Shown here piece by piece: positions 52,069-63,430 of a stretch of DNA of 64,000 nt. The notes under the pieces are model-generated. The model was not told the origin of the DNA. It saw only the letters and a list, made by a program, of their open reading frames with translations, and did not search any database. The translations under genes and the position numbers were made by a program. Numbering within the stretch: the first letter of the stretch is position 1; each line of letters begins with the position of its first letter. Origin of the DNA: Semisulcospira habei (lineage: Eukaryota > Mollusca > Gastropoda > Semisulcospiridae); NCBI GenBank assembly GCA_036245525.1, contig BTPG01000004.1, positions 22,706,983 to 22,770,982 on the forward strand, in the 5' to 3' direction.

Positions 52069-55000
52069 TTACTTACGCCTGTCACCCCTACCCGGGTATA
52101 GGCCGTCGACGAGAGACCTCCAGCAACTCCTGTCCTGTGCTTCTCCTTCGATTCTACTCCAGGTGGTTCCCAGTCTCTTGATGTCTGCTTGGAGGTCTCG
52201 ACGCCAGGAGTTTCTTGGCCTACCTCTTTTCCTCTTTCCCTGGGGGTTCCATGACAATGCCTGCCTAGTGATACTGGAAGCTGGCTTTCTCAGACTGTGA
52301 CCGATCCATCACCATCTTCTTCACCCAATTTCATTCTCTGCTGTTATCTGCTCTGTTCTCTCCCAGAGTCTGACGTTGCTGATCTTCTCTGGCCAGTGGA
52401 TTTTCAAAATTCTTCTAAGGCAACTGTTCATGAAGGTCTGTACTCTGTTGACTGTGGTTTTTGTCAATCTCCATGTCTCTGCTCCATATAGGAGAACATT
52501 GGAGTTGAAAATCCGGACTTTGGTGTGTTGTGACAGCTCTCTGGAACTCCACACTTTTTTCAACTGGAGAAAGGCTGCTCTGGCTTTACCGATTCGTGCT
52601 CTGACATCTGCATCAGTGCCGCCTTTTTTGTCTATGATGCTCCCGAGATAGGTGAAGGACTCCACCTCCTCCAACGGGGTGCCAGCAAGCAAGACTGGTT
52701 CTTCCCTGGTTGCGTTCAGCCTCATTGTCTTTGTTTTCTGTTTGTGAATGGTGAGGCCCACTTGGGACGAGATGTCAGCAAGCCTCGTGGTCTTGTCCTG
52801 CATTTGTTGATGAGTGTGGGACAGTAATGCCAAGTCGTCTGCTAAATCGAGGTCGTCAAGCTGTGTCCACAGTGTCCACTGTATTCCACTTCGTCTGTGC
52901 TCTGTGGTCATCTTCATGACCCAGTCTATGGCCAGTAGGAAGAGGAACGGAGACAGCAGACACCCCTGCCTGACACCAGTTCTGACCTGGAGCTCTCTGG
53001 TGAACTGCCCTTCATGGATCACGCGACATGAAATGCCATCATAGCTGCTCTTGATCAGGCGGACGAGCTTTGTGGGTACACCGTAGTGTCGTAGGAGTTT
53101 CCACAGAGTCTCTCAGTCCACGCTGTCAAATGCTTTCTCATAATCCACAAAGTTGACGTACAGCGGGGAGCTCCACTCCAGAGACTGTTCCACGATGATG
53201 CGGAGAGTGGCGATCTGGTCTGTACATGATCGGTTCTTCCTGAATCCTGCTTGCTGGTCTCTCAGATGGGGGTCAACGGAGCTCTTCATTCTCTCTAGGA
53301 TGATCCTGTTGAAGACCTTTCCTGGTACTGACAGCAAGGTGATTCCTCTGTAGTTGGAACACTTGCTGAGGTCGCCTTTCTTGGGAAGCTTGATTAGGTA
53401 CCCCTCCTTCCAGTCAGCTGGCATCACCTCCTCTTCCCAGATCTTTCCAAACAGTGGGTACAGCATCTCAACTGTTGTCTCTAGGTCTGCTTTCAGAGAC
53501 TCCGCTGGGATGCCATCTGGCCCTGCTGCTTTGCCATTCTTCAAAAATGCCACTGCTTTTCTGATCTCTTCCCGGCTGGGTCTGTCACAGCTGATGGGTA
53601 GGTCGGTCTCTGCCGGCTGGATGTCAGGGGGGTCGGGTGGGCTAGGTCTGTTCAGTAACTCTTCAAAATACTCAGCCCATCTGTCGAGTTGGTCTGCTCT
53701 GTCTGCAATAATCTGCCTTCTTTGTCTTTTACTGGTCTTTCTGTATGGCCATACTTACCCGACAATCTTCTGGTAATGTCGTAGAGCTGTTTCATGTTGC
53801 TGCTGCCTTTTCTGCCTCTGCTGCCAGGCTGTCTGTGTAGGCCCTCTTGTCTGCCCTGATACTCCTCTTCACCTCGCGGTTGGCTTCCGAGTATTCCCCC
53901 TGTGCCCTTACTTTGGCTGCTCTCGTGCGACTGTTGTTGACCGCTGCTTTCTTCTGCTTCCTCGCTTCTATCTTCTTCAAGGTCTGTGCCGACAGCCAGT
54001 CCTTGTGGTGGTGTTTCCTGAACCCTACAGTGTCTTTGCAGGTTGAGTTCAGCGCCTCTCTAACTGCCTTCCACTGCTGCTCTGTGGTGACCGCCTCCTC
54101 TTCATTTACTAGCTCCTGTAGCGCTTGAAACTGGTTGGACAGCACCAGTTTGAACTCTTCTCTAACTCCAGTTTCTCTCAGGAGGCCTACATTATAGCGC
54201 TGTCTTCTTGTTGTCTCTGTGCGGCTTTTCTTTAGCTTGAGCTTCATTCTTAAGGTAAGCAGATGGTGGTCTGAGGCGACATCTGCTCCCCTCCTCACTC
54301 GAACATCTTGAAGGGATCTTCTAAATTTCTTGCTAATGCAGATATGGTCTATTTGGTTCTCTGTTGTATGGTCAGGTGAGACCCAAGTTGCTTTGTGTAT
54401 TCTTCTGTGTGGGAAGATGCTGCCTCCAATGACAAGTCGGTTTAGAGCACAAAGGTCTACAAACCTCTCCCCGTTCTCACTCATCTCCAAGCCTAGTCCC
54501 TGTCTCCCCATCACCTCTTCGTATCCGGTGTTGTCCTCCCCTATTTTGGCGCCCCACCCGGGTCTGCCCTGGGGGACTTGGGTGGGGTTAGGTATTTTTT
54601 AGTTCCCAGGGTCACCCTGGTCAGCCCCACAGGGTGGGTTTTTCTCTCTATTCTGGGGCATGTGTTTCTGTCTACCCTTTGTCCATTCACCTGTATTTGC
54701 CTTTTTAAAACTCTCCCTACTGTCTGCACTGCCTGTAGCTCTTGATATTGGATGTGTGTTGCTAAATGGTCTTAGCTTTATTTGGGCCCCATGTGTTAGG
54801 TTTATTTAATGTATTTGACCGGCTGGCGACATACATTCAATGTTCTGTTTAGTTTCTTTTTTCACAAGCAGTGCAGGCACGTCCTGAGAAAGCCTTGTTG
54901 CTGTCGGGACGTTAAGCAATGTACAATCAATCAATCCCCTATTTTGGCATTAAAATCGCCCATGACGATGGTGATGTCTCGCTCCGCACATTTGTCCACG

Positions 55001-55464
55001 GCACTCTGGAGTCGGTCGTAGAACTCTTGTTTCACTTCCTCGTCACTGTCATTGGTGGGCGCATAACACTGGATGACGTTCAGCTTGAGCTTTTTCTTGG
55101 TTCTAAAGGCTGCTGTTATAATTCTTGGCCCAAGAGGTTCCCAGCCCATCAGCGCTCTCTGTGCCACTGGTGACAGCATGAGTGCTTCTCCTTCTGTATG
55201 GGGGGCATTCTCCTCTTCATGACCTGAATACAGAATCATCTCCCCACTTAACAGCCTTTTCTGGCCAGACTGCGTCCATCTGGCTTCACTGATGCCTAGC
55301 AGGGAAAGGTTGTACTTTTGCATTTCCGCTGCTATCTGGGCGGCCTTGCCGCTCTGGTACATGGTCTTGACGTTCCATGTGCCCATGGTTGTATCCCTGG
55401 ATAGAGAGAGGCGGCTTGGTCCTGTGGCTTCCGAAGACTTCCGGCTTTCACCACAGGACGTCAT
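52069..55464 (-). pseudogene. RTE-like LINE copy E ORF (endonuclease-RT)
   Basis: Minus strand. The endonuclease starts MTSCGESRKSS and has GTWNVKTMYQSG, ISEARWTQSG and GDFNAKIGD. It is split by the S1 insertion at 54551-54934 and resumes at MSENGERFVDLCALNRLVIG. A frameshift follows after AEAEKAAAT. RT has KAAGPDGIPAESLK, NYRGITLLSVPGKVFN, QAGFRKNRSCTDQIATL, NFVDYEKAFDSVD then TGA, GVRQGCLLSPFLFLLAI, and LADD where copy D has FADD. A second TGA lies in ENEIG-stop-RRWGW. By comparison with copy D, both TGAs replace CGA. Confidence 0.93.
54537..54948 (+). mobile_element. SINE-like repeat, family S1, longest copy, nested in LINE E
   Basis: The insert 54551-54934 begins GCCCCACCCGGGTCTGCCCT and ends GTTAAGCAATGTACAATC plus AATC-type repeats. 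The flanks are TCCCCTATTTTGGC at 54537-54550 and 54935-54948. At 384 bp it is the longest copy and its 5' end may be the true one. It must be younger than LINE copy E. Confidence 0.93.
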
Positions 55465-56031
55465 AAGTCTTCTAGTAGAAGAACCTTCCTCCTCCAGGAA
55501 AGGAATTACTGTTAGTCTTTTCGTCGGCGTTTTTGTAGCTATTTCCTTTTTTGCAGGGTGGGGAAGCTACCCCCACGCCCAACCCCCTTACTAGGAGGAC
55601 CAGGGGTTTTCTGTCGGGGTCACCTTCCCTTAGACCATGTTGGTTCACGGCACCTTATTTCATTCGGTGCACCCCTCTCATGAGGGACCCCCTATCCACC
55701 ACCCAGGGGACGCGCCTCAACGCCGTATGGTCCCAGCGCGAGGTTTCTCACTCTTTACTGATTGAGAAATTTTGAAGACTTCATAATAAAGCGAAAATGA
55801 AGTAAAACTGTTGCCACTAGGGTTACATGTGAAAGAAAAACAGAAGATAGTGGTAGAAAACCCTTTGTCCTTTCCTTATCAACCTAGCATGTGGACGCCA
55901 AAAGTAGGTGAATTCAAAGCCTTGAAAAGATACATCAACAGATGTGAAGATGATGTGGCCATGGTCAGATCTAAGCCAGTGAAACACTTTAACATGACCA
56001 CAGCTGATATAAAGACTCTTCAGGAAATGAA

Positions 56032-57837
56032 GCAGTGATTAGGTTGAGTTTTGCAGTCAATAAGTCATATGACCGGAGCAACATAAAATCAATAGGTCAT
56101 TTTGAAAATAAATAACTCTACAAAAAAATCACTTTTTTGGCATTTTCAATATTGAAATGTCAGCAGCAAAAAAAACGGTTGTTGCCGGCCTAGTCAAAAG
56201 TAGTGTACAACGAAGACAATACACTTGCATAATGAACACCCTCTTTTAACAAACTAATGTCATCCTCCCCACAGCCGCACGCTCGGTCACCCTTGTAGCC
56301 TGTTCAGTAGGCACAGTGGCTTTGCGTTGCTTTGTGAGCCACCAATCATAATGGAGAAAACGGGCTACTTGGTATCAAGTTATCAACTGCGATGTACAGT
56401 TCTACCACAATCACAGGTGCCGTTTGTGGGCGTGGTCTAGTAGTCTGCTCAGTTGTGAAACTTGTCAACACATCTTGGTAACTGGGCCCGCAGACTCTCA
56501 CTGTTTACGTTTTCGCGGTGCTTGCCTGCCATTAATTTGGTTACAGTCAAGGCCGTTTCCAGTTAGACTCAGTTTGAGAAACATGAGCATGAATGGCACC
56601 AGTCAGAGGCGTAGATTTTCATGAACCCGCGTGCAGAGGGGACTCATGAGGATCTGTGCCTCTTGCATATGTGGATTATAATCGTTACTTAGTCCACATC
56701 TACTTCCTCAGTTTGAGTAGCACTATCAGATAAAATCTCAAGCAATATGCATAGATTCTCATAATGACCCTTAGGTGGTGAGGACTTTTGAACGTCTATG
56801 CCTCTTGCAGACTTTAGAAACTCACTCTTGCACTGGTTACATTCATCACACAGCCAACTATACCTGTTATATTTGGTGTATATAATACCAAACGCAAGTA
56901 AATTTGGCAATTTCAGATTTTTATTTCTTTTTTTGCTATTTTGCAATCTAATGTAATCAGGTTTGCGTTTCAATGACTTCCGTTACATATAATATGCTTT
57001 TTTCAGTAAACGTGCAAGCACTGAATTACTGTGCTACAGTGAAGAGCACAATGGTTTTCAGCAACAAGAACCAGTTTTCTGGCAGTACTGATTCAAGCTT
57101 TAGTGTCCAGGACACCAACCACAACACATTTTTGTCAAATTGTCATAGACACCCCCTCCCTCTCTTAGAAAACAACAAAGAAAGAAAGAAACAGATTGTG
57201 GTTGTCAGTATACAAGTAATTACATGATGTGGACTTCAACTACAAGACGCGAACAAGCAAGATCGAGTTACTGATTGTATAACCATGAAATAAAAACGAT
57301 GGTTATATGTGTGAGCATGAGAGACCACTGGTACATCAATTACAACATCTTACATTACAACATTTTGGACATCATATAAAAATACGCATATCTCTGCAAA
57401 AATTACGAACCGGCAGCACTGACAACAGTAAAGCCATTTATTTTGTTTCGATACACATCTATTGTGAATAACTGCTGAACTGCCTGCAAAAACTGGCTAC
57501 AGACATCTAGAACCTTGCGGCACCCTCATACCGACTCAGAAGATCAAAATCAGCATCAATGAGACCAGCAAGAGACTTGGAATTAATGCAGCCTGGGGGA
57601 CTGATGAGGATGTATGCCTCTTACAGGCGGAAAGCGTTTTGCATCATGTTGGACCATGTACCTAGTCAGGGCCCATGCTTGCAGTATTGTTTACATTTGC
57701 TCGAGAGAGGGGCAAGTGTCACTCATCACTGTTGGCAGCTGGCCTCCCGCCTCCCTAATTTTTAGGATGCACTCTGTTCATTGAGGACTGACTGTGTAGG
57801 CCTACAGTGCACTAGAACATCGGCTAGCTGGCCATAG

Positions 57838-57878
<41 letters not shown>

Positions 57879-57920
57879 ACGCCAACTATCTCGGCGCGGG
57901 TCTCAGTGACTGTCTAAAAA
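56032..57920 (+). repeat. 1.9 kb insertion in the Penelope-like element, with repeat R1 copy 2
   Basis: The first 550 bp (56032-56585) is repeat R1, the inverse of 29213-29772. The remainder (56586-57840) has no recognised gene and contains short open frames only, then a CT microsatellite (57841-57873). Penelope coding stops at 56038 and resumes at 57921, and CAGTGA occurs near both edges, so this is probably an insertion. The source element was not identified. Confidence 0.6.
57841..57873 (+). repeat. CT microsatellite
   Basis: An uninterrupted CT run just before the Penelope coding restarts. A similar run is at 11821-11851 in CDIN1 intron 1. Confidence 0.95.
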
Positions 57921-59749
57921 ATGAATAAGTCATATGACCGACTCACTGACAGAGCAATGCGTCATTTCAAATTTGTCGCAGGCCAATTCACTCGTGGTGA
58001 GGGAACCTACTAAGGAGCCAAGATTCTACGTCCTCCCTAAAATCCACAAACCAGACACACCGGGTCGTCCCATTGTTTCGGCTTGCTCTTGTCCCACAGA
58101 GCTTATATCCCAGTTCATTGATTCCATCCTCCAGCCCTTGGTCCATGCTCTTCCCACATATGTAAAAGATACTAACCATGCCCTTCACCTTTTGGATCGC
58201 TTTACCTTCCCTGACGCAGCAACGCACAAGATTTTATTCACTATGGATATAGAGGCTCTTTACACCAACATCCCCAATGAAGATGGCCTACTAGCATTGA
58301 AACATTTCATCTGCAAACACCATCTGAAGATCGACACCACAACCAAACTCTGCTTAGCTGAACTGGTGCTGCCCATGAACTCCTTTCAATTTATGGGTCA
58401 GCACTACAAACAGAAAAAAAGGAGTCGCCATGGGCACTAAAATGGGGCCCTCCTATGCCTGCCTGTCTGTGGGCTACGTGGAGGAGAAGATTTTCACTCG
58501 ATGCACTGGACCTCTGCCAGACCTCTACAAGCGCTACATTGACGACTGCTTGGGCGTCACCTCAAGAAGCATGACTGAAACACTAGAGTTCATCAACTTC
58601 ATCTCATCTTTTCATCCATCTCTCCAATTCACGCATGAGATTTCCGAGAAGTCTGTGCCCTTCCTTGACATCCAAATATCCACCAAAGCCGACTCTGGCA
58701 AACTCCATACTACCGTCCATTACAAGCCTACCGACGCCCACACTTATCTGCAGTTTTCATCAAACCATCCTGCTGCCACCAAAAACGGTATCCCATTCTC
58801 CCAATTTCTGTGACTCCATCGGATCTGCAGCAGCGACGACGACTTCACAAAACAGACCCAAACCATGGCCACTTTCTTCTCACACCAGGGATACCCCCAA
58901 TACATCGTCAACACCGCTCGTTCTAAAGCTGAGGCCACAAGCAGAAGTGAAGCTTTGCGGGAGAAAACTCACAGTGCTGCAGAGGACCGGCCGGTCTTGT
59001 GTATCACGTATCATCCTCACAACATCATCAAAAACATTCTCCTCAGAAACTTCCACATCATTCAGAATGACACAGTATTGAAAGACATATTTTCTGAGCC
59101 TCCGCTGGTCGCTTACAAACGTGACACTAACCTACGTGATCATCTTGTTCACAGTTCATTTCGCTCATCTAACACCTTACCACCTGGCACACACCCTTGT
59201 CAGCAACCACACTTCAAAGCATGTCCGTACATCAACACATCCCCCGTCATCACCGGACCCCTGTCATCTTTCAATGTCCACCGATCATTCACATGCCAGT
59301 CATCGGATATTGTCTATGTCATCTCATGTTCTCACTGCCCAAAGATGTTATATTTGGAGGAGACATACCGTACACTCCCTGAACGCTGCAAGGATCATGT
59401 TCGTTCGATCCGCCTCGGATACAACAACCAGGTTGGACGTCATTTCAACGAACCTCCTCATAGCCTCACACATTTCAGCATACGCATCCTTTTGCAAAAT
59501 ACATCCCACTTCATCCGGCGCAAAATCACAAAATCCTTTTTCGCAGACAGGCTTCACTTGGCACTTACCATCTGCGCGGCATGCTCGGCCTGATGGGTAG
59601 TTGGTGCCAGACTTGACCTCACTGTTGATACTGGATGCTACCGTTGAGTGTGTGTGTGTGTGTGCATGTACGTGAGCAGCAGCAGGCACGAGTGAATGCA
59701 AATGTATGCAGTGACGTGTATGTATGTAGACGTAAGATTTGTGCTGCGT

Positions 59750-62700
59750 GTTTTGTGCATGTCCTCGCGCTGGGACCATATGGCGTTGAGGCGCGTCCCC
59801 TGGGTGGTGGATAGGGGGTCCCTCGTGAGAGGGGTGCACCGAATGAAATAAGGTGCCGTGAACCAACATGGTCTAAGGGAAGGTGACCCCGACAGAAAAC
59901 CCCTGGTCCTCCTAGTAAGGGGGTTGGGCGTGGGGGTAGCTTCCCCACCCTGCAAAAAAGGAAATAGCTACAAAAACGCCGACGAAAAGACTAACAGTAA
60001 TTCCTTTCCTGGAGGAGGAAGGTTCTTCTACCAGAAGACTTGTGACGTCCTGTGGTGAAAGCCGGAAGTCTTCGGAAGCCACAGGACCGAGCCGCCTCTC
60101 TCTATCCAGGGATACAACCATGGGCACATGGAACGTCAAGACCATGTACCAGAGCGGCAAGGCCGCCCAGATAGCAGCGGAAATGCAAAAGTACAACCTT
60201 TCCCTGCTAGGCATCATTGAAGCCAGATGGACGCAGTCTGGCCAGAAAAGGCTGTTAAGTGGGGAGATGATTCTGTATTCAGGTCATGAAGAGGAGAATG
60301 CCCCCCATACAGAAGGTGTAGCACTCATGCTGTCACCAGTGGCACAGAGAGCGCTGATGGGCTGGGAACCTCTTGGGCCAAGAATTATAACAGCAGCCTT
60401 TAGAACCAAGAAAAAGCTCAAGCTGAACGTCATCCAGTGTTATGCGCCCACTAATGACAGTGACGAGGAAGAGAAACAAGAGTTCTACGACCGACTCTAG
60501 AGTGCCTTGGACAAATGTGCGGAGCGAGACATCACCATCGTCATGGGCGATTTTAATGCCAAAATAGGGGAGGACAACACCGGATACGAAGAGGTGATGG
60601 GGAGACAGGGACTAGGCTCGGAGATGAGTGAGAACGGGGAGAGGTTTGTAGACTTGTGTGCTCTAAACCGACTTGTCATTGGAGGCAGCATCTTCCCACA
60701 CAGAAGAATACACAAAGCAACTTGGGTCTCACCTGACCATACAACAGAGAACCAAATAGACCATATCTGCATTAGCAAGAAATTTAGAAGATCCCTTCAA
60801 GATGTTTGAGTGAGGAGGGGAGCAGATGTCGCCTCCGATCACCATCTGCTTACCTTAAGAATGAAGCTCAAGCTAAAGAAAAGCCGCACAGAGACAACAA
60901 GAAGACAGCGCTATAATGTAGGCCTCCTGAGAGAAACTAGAGTTGGAGAAGAGTTCAAACTGGTGCTGTCCAACCGGTTTCAAGCGCTACAGGAGCTAGT
61001 AAATGAAGAGGAGGCGGTCACCACTGAGCAGCAGTGGAAGGCAGTTAGAGAGGCGCTGAACTCAACCTGCAAAGACACTGTAGGGTTCAGGAAACACCAT
61101 CACAAGGACTGGCTGTCGGCACAGACATTGAAGAAGATAGAAGTGAGGAAGCAGAAGAAAGCAGTTGTCAACAACAGTCGCACGAGAGCAGCCAAAGTAA
61201 GGGCACAGGGGGAATACTCGGAAGCCAACCGCGAGGTGAAGAGGAGTATCAGGGCAGACAAGAGGGCCTACACAGACAGCCTGGCAGTAGAGGCAGAAAA
61301 GGCAGCAGGCAGCGGCAACATGAAACAGCTCTACGACATTACCAGAAGATTGTCAGGCAAGTATGGCCATACAGAAAGACCAGTAAAAGACAAAGAAGGC
61401 AAGCCTATTGCAGACAGTGCAGACCAACTCGACAGATGGGCCGAGTATTTTGAAGAGTTACTGAACAGACCTAGCCCACCCGACCCCCCAGACATCCAGC
61501 CGGCAGAGACCGACCTACCCATCAGCTGTGACAGACCCAGCCGGGAAGAGATCAGAAGAGCAGTGGCATTTTTGAAGAACGGCAAAGCAGCAGGCACAGA
61601 TGGCATCCCAGCAGAGTCTCTGAAAGCAGACCTAGAGACAACAGTGGAGATGCTGTACCCACTGTTTGGAAAGATCTGGGAAGAGGAGGTGATGCCGGCT
61701 GACTGGAAGGAGGGGTACCTAATCAAGCTTCCCAAGAAAGGCGACCTCAGCAAGTGTTCCAACTACAGAGGAATCACCTTGCTGTCAGTACCAGGAAAGG
61801 TCTTCAACAGGATCATCCTGGAGAGAATGAAGAGCTCCGTTGACCCCCAGCTGAGAGACCAGCAAGCAGGATTCAGGAAGAACCGATCATGTACAGACCA
61901 GATCGCCACTCTCCGCATCATCGTGGAACAGTCTCTGGAGTGGAGCTCCCCCCTGTACGTCAACTTTGTGGATTATGAGAAAGCATTTGACAGTGTGGAC
62001 CGAGAGACTCTGTGGAAACTCCTACGACACTACGGTGTACCCACAAAGCTCGTCCGCCTGATCAAGAGCAGCTACGATGGCATGACAATGTCGCGTGATC
62101 CACGAAGGGCAGTTCACCAGGGAGCTCCAGGTCAGAACTGGTGTCAGGCAGGGGTGTCTGCTGTCTCCGTTCCTCTTCCTACTGGCCATAGACTGGGTCA
62201 TGAAGATGACCACAGAGCACAGACGAAGTGGAATACAGTGGACACTGTGGACACAGCTTGATGACCTCGATTTTGCAGACGACTTGGCATTACTGTCCCA
62301 CACTCATCAACAAATGCAGGACAAGACCACGAGGCTTGCTGACATGTCGTCCCAAGTGGGCCTCACCATTCACAAACAGAAAACAAAGACAATGAGGCTG
62401 AACGCAACCAGGGAAGAACCAGTCTTGCTTGCTGGCACCCCGTTGGAGGAGGTGGAGTCCTTCATCTATCTCGGGAGCATCATAGACAAAAAAGGCGGCA
62501 CTGATGCAGATGTCAGAGCACGAATCGGTAAAGCCAGAGCAGCCTTTCTCCAGTTGAAAAAAGTGTGGAGTTCCAGAGAGCTGTCACAACACACCGAAGT
62601 CCGGATTTTCAACTCCAATGTAAAAGCAGTTCTCCTATATGGAGCAGAGACTTGGAGATTGACAAAAACCACAGTCAACAGAGTACAGACCTTCATGAAC

Positions 62701-63074
62701 AGTTGCCTTAGAAGAATTTTGAAAATCCACTGGCCAGAGAAGATCAGCAACGTCAGACTCTGGGAGAGAACAGAGCAGATAACAGCAGAGAATGAAATTG
62801 GGCGAAGAAGATGGGGATGGATCGGTCACAGTCTGAGAAAGCCAGCTTCCAGTATCACTAGGCAGGCATTGTCATGGAACCCCCAGGGAAAGAGGAAAAG
62901 AGGTAGGCCGAGAAACTCCTGGCGTCGAGACCTCCAAGCAGACATCAAGAGACTGGGAACCACCTGGAGTAGAATCGAAGGAGAAGCACAGGACAGGAGT
63001 TGCTGGAGGTCTCTCGTCGACGGCCTATACCCGGGTAAGGGTGACAGGCATAAGTAAGTAAGTTTTGTGCATGT
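59750..63074 (+). mobile_element. Full-length RTE-like LINE (copy D) with 13-bp target duplication
   Basis: GTTTTGTGCATGT stands at 59750-59762 and 63062-63074. The element 59763-63061 is 3.30 kb, from CCTCGCGCTGGG to a TAAGTAAGTAAG tail. The stop codon itself is the first TAA of the tail, so there is effectively no 3' UTR. It inserted just downstream of the Penelope GIY-YIG coding end. Confidence 0.96.
60042..63057 (+). pseudogene. RTE-like LINE copy D ORF (endonuclease-RT)
   Basis: A single ORF of about 1000 codons. Endonuclease (60120-60860): GTWNVKTMYQSG, IEARWTQSG, YAPTNDSDEE, GDFNAKIGEDN, SDHHLLTLRM. RT (61550-62330): KAAGTDGIPAESLK, KLPKKGDLSKCSNYRGITLL, QAGFRKNRSCTDQI, NFVDYEKAFDSVD, GVRQGCLLSPFLFLLAIDW and catalytic FADDLALL. 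The C-terminal part has RRRWGWIGHSLRKPASS and GRPRNSWRRDLQ. Defects are TAG at 60498 (CAG in the other copies), TGA at 60808 (CGA in copy E), and a one-base insertion near 62085. Few changes otherwise, so it is relatively young. Confidence 0.95.
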
Positions 63075-63430
63075 GTATTTGCGTCGTGTGTGTTGTTTTT
63101 TTTTTTTTTTTTTTTTTATGTCATTCTAAATCTCTCTATACAGGATGACGTCTTTTCTTTCTATCATGTTCTTTTCTACGTTTGTTTCCATGTCACCTGA
63201 AGAAGGATCTTTGATCCGAAACATCGTTCCTTGTTTCTGTTTTAAAGGGTTTTCTACCACTATCTTCTGTTTTTCTTTTAAAGCGAAAATGAGTTTTGAA
63301 TCTAGTATTCCTGTGCCATGTAAGTGTCACGTGGAATCAGCCATTTATGAACTAAACCATTATTTCTCCTTGTGCTGTATTTTGGCATGTAAATCACTCA
63401 CATTCCAGAATAAAATACAATTTACCAGTT
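63075..63430 (+). other. Penelope-like terminal region with hammerhead-like motif
   Basis: After a poly-T run (63096-63117) comes CTGAAGA (63197-63203), a GGATC-TTT-GATCC hairpin, and GAAA (63218-63221). This matches the CUGANGA and GAAA halves of a hammerhead ribozyme core around stem II. Such motifs occur in the terminal repeats of Penelope-like elements. One extra A lies between the core and stem II, and stems I and III were not resolved by eye. Confidence 0.45.

Larger units (their letters stand above)
52054..55759 (-). mobile_element. Full-length RTE-like LINE (copy E) with 16-bp target duplication
   Basis: TTTCTCACTCTTTACT stands at 52054-52069 and 55744-55759. The element (52070-55743, minus) runs from the 5' leader (CCTCGCGCTGGG) to the TAAG tail. 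It is about 3.28 kb once the nested 384-bp SINE and its duplication are removed. It inserted about 150 bp downstream of the THAP part, just before the Penelope-like element. Confidence 0.95.
55811..59593 (+). pseudogene. Penelope-like reverse transcriptase with C-terminal GIY-YIG endonuclease
   Basis: The N-terminal part (55811-56038) has VENPLSFPYQPSMWTPK and NMTTADIKTLQEMKQ. After the insertion, coding resumes with MNKSYDRLTDRAMRHFKFVA, then RFYVLPKIHKPDTPGRPIVS, PTELISQFIDSILQPLV and FTMDIEALYTNIP. A one-base A-run expansion near 58420 shifts the frame, then MGTKMGPSYACLSVGYVEE and catalytic YIDD in YKRYIDDCLGV follow. A TGA at 58811 stands where Arg is expected (FSQFL-stop-LHRIC). The GIY-YIG part has DIVYVISCSHC, YLEETYRTLPERCKDH (usual G replaced by E) and GRHFNEPPHSLTHFSI. 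It is inactive. The PLE type with GIY-YIG resembles the Neptune/Poseidon groups. Confidence 0.88.
55800..63300 (+). mobile_element. Penelope-like element (RT + GIY-YIG), interrupted twice
   Basis: Coding parts are at 55811-56038 and 57921-59593, with a terminal region at about 63075-63300. It is split by a 1.88 kb insertion (56039-57920) and by LINE copy D (59763-63061). A 35-bp segment at 55832-55866 (AAAGAAAAACAGAAGATAGT onward) recurs as a perfect inverted copy at about 63244-63278. Inverted pieces of this kind are known from Penelope-like elements. A hammerhead-like motif lies at 63197-63221. Confidence 0.85.
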
